Positions 1 to 5,475 of a stretch of DNA of 7,815 nucleotides are shown piece by piece. Numbering within the stretch: position 1 is the first letter of the stretch; the number at the start of each line of letters is the position of its first letter. The notes under the pieces were generated by a model. It was not told the origin of the DNA, did not search any database, and saw nothing but the letters and a program-made list of their open reading frames with translations. Location of the stretch: assembly GCA_040079635.1 (NCBI GenBank), contig JBEBJY010000091.1, positions 1 to 7,815 on the forward strand, given 5' to 3'. The stretch is from Aalborgiella sp040079635. GTDB taxonomy: Bacteria > Pseudomonadota > Gammaproteobacteria > Burkholderiales > Burkholderiaceae_C. The translations under genes and the position numbers were made by a program.

Positions 1-1
1 C

Positions 2-121
2 CCGCTGTTCATGGACCAGTGGCCGACCAACCCATGGCTACACGTCGCTGTGTTGACAACTTATGCGGTGCTGGGGTTCTGGCTGGCGTTGGCGTTGACG
101 CGCAAGCGGTTTAAAGCATAA
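2..121 (+). CDS. ABC-2 (NodJ-type) transporter permease, C-terminal fragment
   Basis: This is the 3' end of a gene that enters from the left edge: 39 codons ending in TAA at 119-121. The readable end has a short polar stretch (PLFMDQWPTNPW), then one hydrophobic helix (roughly LHVAVLTTYAVLGFWLALAL), then a basic tail, TRKRFKA. A last membrane helix followed by an Arg/Lys-rich cytoplasmic end is how ABC-2 permeases of the NodJ/YadH type finish, and the helix wording is close to what I recall from Burkholderiales members. The other two frames give lower-quality peptides. The 3' end sits 3 bp before an intergenic repeat. The rest of the protein lies outside the window, so the family is a recognition from the tail only and the substrate is unknown. 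Confidence 0.6.
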   Translation, partial: PLFMDQWPTNPWLHVAVLTTYAVLGFWLALALTRKRFKA

Positions 122-124
122 TTT

Positions 125-179
125 TGCTATATATTTAATAGCTGTTTAGGCAATAAATACGACGGCTAGAGGCCTATTT
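125..179 (+). repeat. Dispersed intergenic repeat, copy 1
   Basis: This 55-bp element aligns without gaps to 1071-1125, with 43 of 55 positions identical by my count. The conserved blocks are TTTAATAGCT, TAGGCAATAAATAC and CTAGAGGC. The left part can form a small hairpin (GCTAT at 126-130 with ATAGC at 138-142). It begins 3 bp after the permease stop codon. It resembles dispersed intergenic repeats I recall from Comamonadaceae genomes, but I cannot search to confirm this. No coding potential is seen. Confidence 0.75.
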
Positions 180-182
180 AAC

Positions 183-206
183 TCCTTAAATTCAAGCTTT
201 TAAGGA
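183..206. terminator. A/T-rich hairpin between convergent genes, possible weak terminator
   Basis: There is a perfect 8-bp inverted repeat, TCCTTAAA (183-190) and TTTAAGGA (199-206), with an 8-nt loop. It lies in the gap between the convergent permease (+) and SH3b gene (-) ends, where a bidirectional terminator would be expected. Against this, the stem is A/T-rich and neither side is followed by a good T tract, so any termination would be weak. Confidence 0.35.
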
Positions 207-214
207 CTTCTCCA

Positions 215-889
215 TCAGCAGTTCGGATCGTTCGGCCTGCAGCGTTTCGCTTGTCCAGGTGGCATCGGTCTTACACCCTGTACTTGGGCTGCTGGGGCGC
301 GTAGCGGGACAGCTTGTTGTTGCTGGGGTCTGACGGGTCTTACTTGGGCCGGTGGCCGCACATTGGGGTTGACAGGTCGCAGATTGGGGGCGACAGGGCG
401 CACGGCTGGTGTAACAGGGCGGACTTGCGCTGTGGGGGCGCGCCAGTTGTAGCCACTACCGTAACCCGAGCCGTAGCCTGCCCACGGCCGGTTTGACCAG
501 TTTTGGCGCTGCGGATACCACGGGTAGTCGGTGTAATAGTTGTCCCAGTAGTTGCCAATGCTGAATGACACGATGCCCAAGCCAATGGTTGGCCCATAGC
601 TCATCACCGGCACATTGCGGCCTAAGTAGGGGTAAACAATGTTGCCTGAATAAACCCAACCCCGCGAGCTACCTACGATGACATCGCACCATTTGTAGCC
701 TTGCAAACAACCGTAAATGGTCATAGCCGTGCCAGACCCTAAGGTGGCGACAACAGGGTAATCACGCGATGGCCCCGCCCGCATGTTGACTGTTTGAGAG
801 GCATAAGCCAACTGCTGTGCAGCGGCAACCATGGGCACAGCGGCGACAAAAGTTGAGAATAAGTACAGTGCTTTTAGATGGTTTCGCAT
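215..889 (-). CDS. Secreted SH3b-domain protein with Pro/Arg-rich repeat tail
   Basis: This is a 224-aa exported protein of unknown role; SH3b domains usually bind peptidoglycan or cell-wall-associated partners in the envelope. The N-terminus (MRNHLKALYLFSTFVAAVPM) is a signal peptide with likely cleavage near residues 24-30 (AAA/QQ or AYA/SQ). An SH3_3-type domain spans about 33-84, with the typical VNMRAGPSRDYPVV and GWVYSGNIV segments and two cysteines (C61, C68). A Gly- and aromatic-rich stretch follows (about 85-150, including NYWDNYYTDYPWYP), then a low-complexity tail with VRPV-x-P-x heptads (156-188) and a final CRPNDPNC. I chose the ATG at 887-889 because AAGGA stands 8 nt upstream of it. 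A TTG five codons further upstream would run through that ribosome site. The gene is monocistronic and convergent with the permease. Confidence 0.85.
   Translation of the reverse strand: MRNHLKALYLFSTFVAAVPMVAAAQQLAYASQTVNMRAGPSRDYPVVATLGSGTAMTIYGCLQGYKWCDVIVGSSRGWVYSGNIVYPYLGRNVPVMSYGPTIGLGIVSFSIGNYWDNYYTDYPWYPQRQNWSNRPWAGYGSGYGSGYNWRAPTAQVRPVTPAVRPVAPNLRPVNPNVRPPAQVRPVRPQQQQAVPLRAPAAQVQGVRPMPPGQAKRCRPNDPNC
350..424 (-). repeat. In-gene heptad repeat (V-R-P-V-x-P-x)
   Basis: The codons for residues 156-180 of the SH3b protein encode successive heptads, VRPVTPA, VRPVAPN and LRPVNPN, then a degenerate VRPP. A further QVRPVRP follows. The DNA copies have a 21-bp period and are imperfect, so this is an older internal duplication under protein-level constraint and not a fresh microsatellite. 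Proline/arginine tails of this kind are usually extended and could act as a spacer or a binding strip in the envelope (inference). Confidence 0.7.
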
Positions 890-1028
890 AGTTTCGTCCT
901 TCAAAACTGCAATAAGCTGTCAGACCCGCACAACCGTGCATGGTTCGATGAAGCTGCTGTAAAAAGTATGACAAAACCTTGCGCGCCTTGCTATCGGCAG
1001 GTAGCCGCAAAACTTGTAGGACGCGGCC

Positions 1029-1043
1029 TTGTCACAATGACAA
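1029..1043. promoter_or_regulatory. Palindrome TTGTCA-N3-TGACAA upstream of SH3b gene
   Basis: TTGTCA (1029-1034) and TGACAA (1038-1043) form a perfect 6-bp inverted repeat with a 3-nt spacer (CAA). It lies about 140 bp upstream of the SH3b start codon, in a non-coding stretch. A dimeric regulator could bind it, but I do not recognise the site, and the distance from the gene makes a direct promoter role uncertain. Confidence 0.25.
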
Positions 1044-1070
1044 CGCATTACAGAAGAAACACGTCAAAAA

Positions 1071-1125
1071 TACTATGATTTTAATAGCTTAGTAGGCAAT
1101 AAATACCTCGTCTAGAGGCGAATTT
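1071..1125 (+). repeat. Dispersed intergenic repeat, copy 2
   Basis: This is the second copy of the element at 125-179, in the same orientation and without gaps relative to it. Differences are concentrated in the middle of the left arm and around 1107-1111. The CTAT...ATAG arm pair is retained (1073-1076 with 1084-1087). It sits 29 bp beyond the stop codon of the GMC oxidoreductase gene and upstream of the SH3b gene, so the two copies bracket the SH3b transcription unit. Confidence 0.75.
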
Positions 1126-1154
1126 GCCCTGTTATTGAGCCATTTAGAACGGTT

Positions 1155-2780
1155 TTAAGTGTTTTGCACGGCTTTGATCATATCCGCCGCTTTTTCAGCC
1201 ACCATGATGACGGGTGCATTGGTGTTACCCGCCACAATGCGCGGCATGATGGAGGCGTCGACCACACGCAGACCAGTGATGCCGTGTACGCGCAACTCGC
1301 TGTCCACCACGTTGAGCGGGTTGGCTTGCGGGCCTTCCAGCGGACCCATTCTGCAGGTGCCGACGGGGTGGTAGATGGTGTCGGCGTAGTTGCGGATGAC
1401 CATTTCAATCTCAATGTCGGTTTTTGCATCAGCCGTAGTGGCTAGCTCTTGGCCACGGTAGCCGGCGAGGGCGGGTTGGCTCAAAATCGTGCGCATTTGC
1501 TTGAAACCCTGCACCATGCGGCGCATGTCGTCGGGGTCGGCCAAAAAATTCGGGTCAATCACCGGTGGAGCCATTGGGTCGCTGCTGGCTAGGGTGACAC
1601 GGCCTCGGCTTTTTGGGCGCATCAGGCAAATGTGGCACGAGTAGCCATGCCCAAACGTCGGCTTGCGGCCATGGTCCACCAGCTTGCCAATGACGAAGTG
1701 CAGTTGCAAGTCTGGCGTAGCCTCTTCGGGGCTGGTTTTGATGAAGCCGCCGGCCTCGGCAAAATTGGTGGTCAGCATGCCCGTGCGGTGCTTGCGCCAT
1801 TCAAAAATGCCTTTGATGGCTTGCGCCAAGCCGCTGAGTGAGACTCCAAACAGGTCTTTCAAATGCGGCGCGTTGACCACCTGAACCACGTCAATGTGGT
1901 CGTGCAGGTTTTCACCCACGCCGGGCAAGTTATGTACCACGCCGATGCCGTGTTTTTGCAATTCAGCTGCGGGGCCGATGCCTGACAGCATCAAAATTTG
2001 GGGTGATTGCAAAGCTCCAGCGCACAAAAGCACCTCGCGGGACGCTTTGATTTGCTTGACCTCAGAACCTTGGCGGTATTCGACGCCTACGGCACGCTTG
2101 CCTTCTAGCAAAATTCGCGTAGTGTGGGCGCTGGTAATGACGGTGAGGTTGGGGCGGCTCAAGTTTGGCGTCAAGTAGGCTTTGGCCGCGCTGTAGCGCT
2201 CGCCGTTTTTGTGGGTGACTTGGTGCATGCCCACACCGTGTTGCTCTGCGCCGTTGAAGTCTTTGCTTTCAGGGTGGTCCGCTTGTTTGCCTGCTTCAAT
2301 GAAAATAGCGCCGTATTTGCTGGGGCTGCGCAGGTCCATCACGTTCAAGGGGCCGCCTTTGCCGTGGAATTCGGCGTCTTGGGCGTCAAAAGTGCGTTCG
2401 TTATGTTCGGCCTTTTTGAAGTAGGGCAGCACGTCGGCATAACGCCAGCCGGGGTTGCCCTGCTCGGCCCAGTGGTCGTAGTCGGTTTTGTGGCCACGCA
2501 TGTAAACCATGGCGTTGATAGAGCTTGAGCCGCCCAGCACCTTGCCGCGTGGTTGGTAGCCTTTGCGGCCGTTCAGTCCTGCTTGTGGCGTGGTTTCAAA
2601 TTTCCAGTTACCTGTGCCCGTACGGGCTAACAGCGCCAAACCAGCGGGGCAGTGAATCAGCACGCTGCTGTCAGCAGTGCCGGCCTCTAACAAAGCCACT
2701 TTGATGTTTGAGTCTTCGCTGAGTCGTGCTGCCAAAACGCAGCCCGCCGAGCCGCCGCCGATGATGATGTAGTCGTACAT
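1155..2780 (-). CDS. GMC-family FAD-dependent alcohol dehydrogenase (AlkJ/BetA-like)
   Basis: This 541-aa flavoprotein is predicted to oxidise a primary alcohol to the aldehyde and pass electrons to the respiratory chain. AlkJ oxidises medium-chain alcohols and BetA oxidises choline. The N-terminal Rossmann motif GGGSAG (8-13) and Glu32 in LLEAG bind the FAD ADP part. GMC signature 1 lies at about 79-96 (GKVLGGSSSINAMVYMRG) and signature 2 at 255-270 (GALQSPQILMLSGIGP). The C-terminal catalytic His471 is in YHPVGTCRMG, and the partner residue is probably Asn519 in GNTNAP. Length and wording are closest to AlkJ-type enzymes as I recall them. Alternatives are choline or polyethylene-glycol dehydrogenase, and the substrate cannot be read from sequence. 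No betaine-aldehyde dehydrogenase or alkane hydroxylase gene is adjacent. The start ATG has only a weak AGG 11 nt upstream. No terminator is visible downstream. Confidence 0.9.
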   Translation of the reverse strand: MYDYIIIGGGSAGCVLAARLSEDSNIKVALLEAGTADSSVLIHCPAGLALLARTGTGNWKFETTPQAGLNGRKGYQPRGKVLGGSSSINAMVYMRGHKTDYDHWAEQGNPGWRYADVLPYFKKAEHNERTFDAQDAEFHGKGGPLNVMDLRSPSKYGAIFIEAGKQADHPESKDFNGAEQHGVGMHQVTHKNGERYSAAKAYLTPNLSRPNLTVITSAHTTRILLEGKRAVGVEYRQGSEVKQIKASREVLLCAGALQSPQILMLSGIGPAAELQKHGIGVVHNLPGVGENLHDHIDVVQVVNAPHLKDLFGVSLSGLAQAIKGIFEWRKHRTGMLTTNFAEAGGFIKTSPEEATPDLQLHFVIGKLVDHGRKPTFGHGYSCHICLMRPKSRGRVTLASSDPMAPPVIDPNFLADPDDMRRMVQGFKQMRTILSQPALAGYRGQELATTADAKTDIEIEMVIRNYADTIYHPVGTCRMGPLEGPQANPLNVVDSELRVHGITGLRVVDASIMPRIVAGNTNAPVIMVAEKAADMIKAVQNT

Positions 2781-2877
2781 GGGTAAATTTGCCTAAGTAA
2801 GTGTCTAAAGGTATCTAAAACCTAATTTAGTAGCAATATATAGGACGGTTTGGAAAATATTTAAGGAGACTACACCA

Positions 2878-2937
2878 ATGATTGCCCCGATTTACCCTGA
2901 TGCAATGATTCTGCAAATTAAATCGCACACAATTTAA
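2878..2937 (+). CDS. Possible 19-codon leader ORF upstream of ohrR
   Basis: A strong Shine-Dalgarno, AAGGAG (2863-2868), stands 9 nt before an ATG that opens a 19-codon frame (MIAPIYPDAMILQIKSHTI) ending in TAA at 2935-2937. The stop codon lies in the centre of the OhrR operator. The ribosome site is better than those of ohrR, DUF2855 or the K+ channel. It could be a leader peptide, a small protein, or the remnant 5' end of a lost gene. I recognise no family, and no clear promoter precedes it. Confidence 0.3.
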   Translation: MIAPIYPDAMILQIKSHTI

Positions 2938-2945
2938 TTGTGTGC
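2925..2945. promoter_or_regulatory. OhrR operator (perfect inverted repeat)
   Basis: GCACACAATT (2925-2934), one central T, then AATTGTGTGC (2936-2945) form a perfect 10+1+10 inverted repeat directly upstream of ohrR. The core ACAATT-T-AATTGT fits the AT-rich ACAATT/AATTGT palindromes bound by OhrR in other proteobacteria. It covers the region where a -35 element would be and reaches into the extended -10, so bound OhrR should block transcription of its own operon. Confidence 0.85.
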
Positions 2946-2951
2946 TATAGT
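2943..2951 (+). promoter_or_regulatory. Extended -10 promoter of ohrR-ohr
   Basis: TGC-TATAGT matches the extended -10 form TGn-TATAAT at 5 of 6 hexamer positions. No good -35 exists 16-18 bp upstream, as expected for extended -10 promoters. The TGC overlaps the last three bases of the OhrR operator. Six nucleotides separate the hexamer from the ohrR ATG, which would put the transcription start on the A of the start codon. Confidence 0.6.
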
Positions 2952-2957
2952 TCAGTC

Positions 2958-3440
2958 ATGAACGCAGCAAACCACACCGAAAAGACGCAGCAAAGCAACA
3001 ACTCTGCTTTGCTGTTGGATAACCAACTGTGCTTCGCCTTGTATTCCACGTCTTTGGCGATGACCAAGTTGTACAAGCCGCTGCTAGAAACGCTGGGGCT
3101 GACATATCCGCAATATTTGGCCATGCTGGTGCTGTGGGAGCGCGATGGGCTGATGGTGTCTGAACTGGGCGAACGTCTGTTTTTAGACTCCGGCACGCTG
3201 ACACCGCTGTTGAAACGCTTGGAATCTTCTGGCTTGATCGCCCGCATTCGTGACGTGCAAGACGAGCGTCGGGTTCACATCACACTGACGGCAGCAGGTC
3301 GCGCCCTCAAAACGCAAGCTGCAGAGATCCCTAACTGCATTTTGAAAGCCAGCCAATGCAGTCTGCCCGATATTGTGGCGCTGACGCAGCAAGTGCAAAC
3401 GCTGCGAAATAATTTAAAACCGCCTCAAACTGAGGCATAA
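2958..3440 (+). CDS. ohrR: OhrR, organic-hydroperoxide-sensing MarR-family repressor
   Basis: This 160-aa MarR-family regulator represses organic peroxide resistance genes until an organic hydroperoxide oxidises its reactive cysteine. The family core is LLLDNQLCFALYSTSLAM with the peroxidatic Cys25. Tyr39 and Tyr50 correspond to the tyrosines that hydrogen-bond this Cys in Xanthomonas OhrR. The recognition helix is around 78-91 (SGTLTPLLKRLESS) and the wing is DVQDERR (99-105). Two further cysteines (C127, C134) suggest a 2-Cys mechanism, but the usual resolving position appears to be Lys130. I chose the ATG at 2958. The in-frame GTG at 2940 lies inside the operator and would add MCYSSV. No Shine-Dalgarno is visible before 2958, consistent with a leaderless mRNA. 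The gene is first in an operon, 19 bp ahead of ohr. Confidence 0.93.
   Translation: MNAANHTEKTQQSNNSALLLDNQLCFALYSTSLAMTKLYKPLLETLGLTYPQYLAMLVLWERDGLMVSELGERLFLDSGTLTPLLKRLESSGLIARIRDVQDERRVHITLTAAGRALKTQAAEIPNCILKASQCSLPDIVALTQQVQTLRNNLKPPQTEA
3422..3436 (+). other. Small hairpin at the ohrR/ohr junction
   Basis: GCCTCA-AAC-TGAGGC is a perfect 6-bp stem with a 3-nt loop covering the last codons of ohrR. No T tract follows, so it is not a standard terminator. It could tune mRNA stability or the access of ribosomes to ohr (inference). Confidence 0.35.
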
Positions 3441-3459
3441 CTTGAAAGCAGAGAAAACC

Positions 3460-3888
3460 ATGCCTACCAAAATCGAAAAAGTCTTGTACAAAGCCAACGC
3501 AACAGCCACTGGCGGCCGTGATGGTCACGCCGTGAGCTCAGACGGCTTGTTGAATGTCAAACTCGCGCCACCAAAAGAGTTGGGCGGCATGGGCGGTGCG
3601 ACCAATCCTGAGCAATTGTTTGCCGCAGGCTACAGCGCTTGCTTCATGGGTGCGATGAAGCATGTGGCAGGCATGAAAAAACTGACGATTCCTGCAGATG
3701 CAAACGTCAATGCTACCGTTGGCATCGGCCAAATCCCAGCGGGATTCGGAATCGAAGCGCAGTTGGTGGTGAGCTTGCCGGGCATGGACCGCACGGCTGC
3801 GCAAGATTTGATCGATACAGCGCACCAAGTGTGCCCGTATTCAAACGCAACACGCGGCAACATTGAAGTAAGCTTGGCGTTGGCGTAA
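3460..3888 (+). CDS. ohr: Ohr, organic hydroperoxide resistance thiol peroxidase
   Basis: This 142-aa cytosolic Ohr/OsmC-family peroxidase reduces organic and fatty-acid hydroperoxides to alcohols with lipoyl-protein or dithiol reductants. All active-site residues are visible: Arg20 in GRDG, Glu51 in NPEQLFAAGY, the peroxidatic Cys61 in YSACF and the resolving Cys125 in VCPYSN. The spacing matches characterised Ohr proteins (C61/C125), as does the length. The ATG at 3460 (MPTKIEKVLY) is chosen over a TTG at 3442 because it gives the normal family N-terminus. The ribosome site is weak (AGAG). It is cotranscribed with ohrR from the single operator-controlled promoter upstream, since I find no second OhrR palindrome before ohr. 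Confidence 0.95.
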   Translation: MPTKIEKVLYKANATATGGRDGHAVSSDGLLNVKLAPPKELGGMGGATNPEQLFAAGYSACFMGAMKHVAGMKKLTIPADANVNATVGIGQIPAGFGIEAQLVVSLPGMDRTAAQDLIDTAHQVCPYSNATRGNIEVSLALA

Positions 3889-3912
3889 ATTCATTTAGAC
3901 GTGTCACTTATG

Positions 3913-3949
3913 CAGCCTGCCCGACTAGTCGCGGCAGGCTGTTTCGTTT
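3913..3949 (+). terminator. Rho-independent terminator of ohrR-ohr
   Basis: CAGCCTGCC (3913-3921) pairs perfectly with GGCAGGCTG (3933-3941). The 11-nt loop contains a smaller palindrome (CGACTAGTCG), and TTTCGTTT follows. It starts 24 bp after the ohr stop codon and ends 11 bp before the next start codon. Confidence 0.88.
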
Positions 3950-3960
3950 AGAGTGTCGGT

Positions 3961-5058
3961 ATGAGTACACAACAATTCCTAGTCAGCCAAGACCCGCAAG
4001 ACCAGCTACAACGTACAAAAATACGCACCACCGAAGATGCTCCCTTGGCAGAGGGTCAAATCCGCCTGCGGGTGAACCACTTTGCGCTCACCTCAAACAA
4101 CATCACTTATGCCGCTTTCGGCGGGGCGATGAACTATTGGAATTTTTACCCAAGCGGTGAAGCGGGCTGGGGCATTATTCCTGTGTGGGGTTTTGCAACG
4201 GTGGCGCAATCTTTGCACTCAGGCGTAGCAGTCGGTGAAAAGCTCTATGGTTATTACCCCATGGCCAGTAGTGTGGTGTTAGAGCCAACAAAATTAAACG
4301 AAAAAAGCTTTATGGATGGTGCAGCGCACCGTGCAGAACTGCACCCTGTCTACAACCAATACATGCGCACTGCGAGTGACCCGTTTTACAAGCCAGACAC
4401 CGAAGCCATGCAAGCACTATTGCGCCCGCTTTTCATCACCTCGTGGTTGATTGACGATTTTTTTGACGACAATAAATTTTTTGGTGCAGACACCGCCATT
4501 TTGTCCAGCGCGTCCAGTAAAACAGCATATGGCACAGCGTTTCAGCTCAAGCAGCGGGACGGCATTGAAGTTGTTGGCTTAACCTCGCCTAGCAACGTGG
4601 CATTTTGTGAAAGCTTAGGTTGCTATCACCGTGTGTTGACGTATGAGCAACTAGACCAAATCAAAGCAGATGCCGCGTGTGTCTATATTGATTTTGCTGG
4701 CAATGCAGCTTTGCGTAGCGATATTCATACGCGCTTTGTCAATTTGAAATACAGCTGCTCTATTGGTGGCACGCACGTCGAAAGCTTAGGCGGCTCTAAA
4801 GGTCTAGCTGGTCCAAAAGCCATCTTATTTTTTGCACCGGCTCAAATCAAAAAACGCATTGAAGAGTGGGGCGGCGCAGAGTTTGGCAAGCGCATGGTGC
4901 AAGCGTGGGGGAGTTTCACGACGGTAGTCACACAATCCACACCGGCTTGGCTGTCAATACAGCAGCATGTGGGTGCAGAGGCGGTGACGCAAGCTTACGC
5001 GCAGGTTTTGAGTGGGCGTGGTGACCCGCGCGTGGGTCATATCTTGTCGCTGAGTTGA
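3961..5058 (+). CDS. DUF2855-family, MDR-like protein of unknown function
   Basis: This 365-aa protein looks like DUF2855, a group of uncharacterised proteins distantly related to medium-chain dehydrogenase/reductases. The N-terminal part has the GroES-like pattern (GQIRLRVNHFALTSNNITYA, about 32-51, and GWGIIPVWGFATV, about 69-81). The middle carries a Rossmann-like segment, AILSSASSKTAYG (179-191), followed by a second strand, IEVVGLTSP, and CESLGCYHRVL. The classical GxGxxG is absent, and I see no zinc-binding Cys/His set, so any dehydrogenase activity is unproven. The start has no convincing Shine-Dalgarno. A TAGAGT hexamer 6 nt upstream could be a -10 giving a leaderless transcript. The ohr terminator separates it from the previous operon, and its last 22 bp overlap the convergent K+ channel gene. 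Family placement is from memory. Confidence 0.75.
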   Translation: MSTQQFLVSQDPQDQLQRTKIRTTEDAPLAEGQIRLRVNHFALTSNNITYAAFGGAMNYWNFYPSGEAGWGIIPVWGFATVAQSLHSGVAVGEKLYGYYPMASSVVLEPTKLNEKSFMDGAAHRAELHPVYNQYMRTASDPFYKPDTEAMQALLRPLFITSWLIDDFFDDNKFFGADTAILSSASSKTAYGTAFQLKQRDGIEVVGLTSPSNVAFCESLGCYHRVLTYEQLDQIKADAACVYIDFAGNAALRSDIHTRFVNLKYSCSIGGTHVESLGGSKGLAGPKAILFFAPAQIKKRIEEWGGAEFGKRMVQAWGSFTTVVTQSTPAWLSIQQHVGAEAVTQAYAQVLSGRGDPRVGHILSLS

Positions 5059-5441
5059 GTACGCAGCTCTTCGCGCAGACTTCTGACTTCAGCGCGCAAA
5101 GAGCCAATTTCTTGCATCAAATCACGCTCGATTTGGCGCTCTTCAGTTTCTACAAACATGGCGGCAACTGAGGCCGTTACCAGCGACAGCACCGCCAAAC
5201 CTAATAAAACGACAACGACTGAAAATGCGCGTGAAGCGTGCGTGCTGGGGACAATATCACCGTAGCCCACCGTAGCGGCGGTTGTAAAAGCGAGCCAAAG
5301 GCCATCACCAAAAGTATGTGCGCGAGGTTCTAACATCCAGAATCCGACACCGCCTAAGCTTAGGATCAACAGGCAAAGTACCAGCGAGTAAAGTAAACCA
5401 CGCCGAGTGATGACCTGTTTGCGATTTTGCCAAGTTTTCAT
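5037..5441 (-). CDS. Two-TM potassium channel with C-terminal coiled coil
   Basis: This 134-aa inner-membrane protein has the minimal K+ channel plan (Ion_trans_2). TM1 is about 15-38, a pore helix leads to the intact selectivity filter TVGYGD (57-62), and TM2 is about 72-96. A charged helical tail (about 98-131, with the heptad-like stretch SLRAEVRSLREEL) probably forms a coiled coil that assembles the tetramer. It has no RCK/TrkA_N domain, so it is not gated by nucleotide or Ca2+ through the usual module; any gating is unknown. The start ATG (5439-5441) has no Shine-Dalgarno. A TACAGT hexamer lies 7 nt upstream and an FNR-type box is centred 41.5 bp upstream. The 3' end overlaps the DUF2855 gene by 22 bp. 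Confidence 0.9.
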   Translation of the reverse strand: MKTWQNRKQVITRRGLLYSLVLCLLILSLGGVGFWMLEPRAHTFGDGLWLAFTTAATVGYGDIVPSTHASRAFSVVVVLLGLAVLSLVTASVAAMFVETEERQIERDLMQEIGSLRAEVRSLREELRTQLSDKI

Positions 5442-5475
5442 TAGTCATACTGTAACCACTCCGATACCCGAATGT

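Noticed and set aside
890..904. Upstream TTG start for the SH3b gene
   Set aside because: It would translate through the AAGGA ribosome site that serves the ATG at 887-889, and it would add charged residues before the signal peptide.
2124..2528. A 134-codon open frame on the + strand inside the GMC oxidoreductase gene
   Set aside because: It is fully antisense to a gene with complete GMC motifs, its peptide is low-complexity Val/Phe/Ala-rich as expected from the opposite strand, and it has no family pattern.
1155..2780. Calling the GMC enzyme choline dehydrogenase betA outright
   Set aside because: There are no betB, betI or choline transport genes nearby, and the wording is at least as close to AlkJ-type alcohol dehydrogenases. 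The substrate is left open.
2940..2957. GTG start for OhrR six codons upstream
   Set aside because: It lies within the operator and upstream of the predicted transcription start, has no ribosome site, and adds residues not expected in the family.
3942..3960. Idea that DUF2855 is the third gene of the ohrR-ohr operon
   Set aside because: A strong Rho-independent terminator (perfect 9-bp GC-rich stem plus T tract) separates them, so only readthrough would link them.
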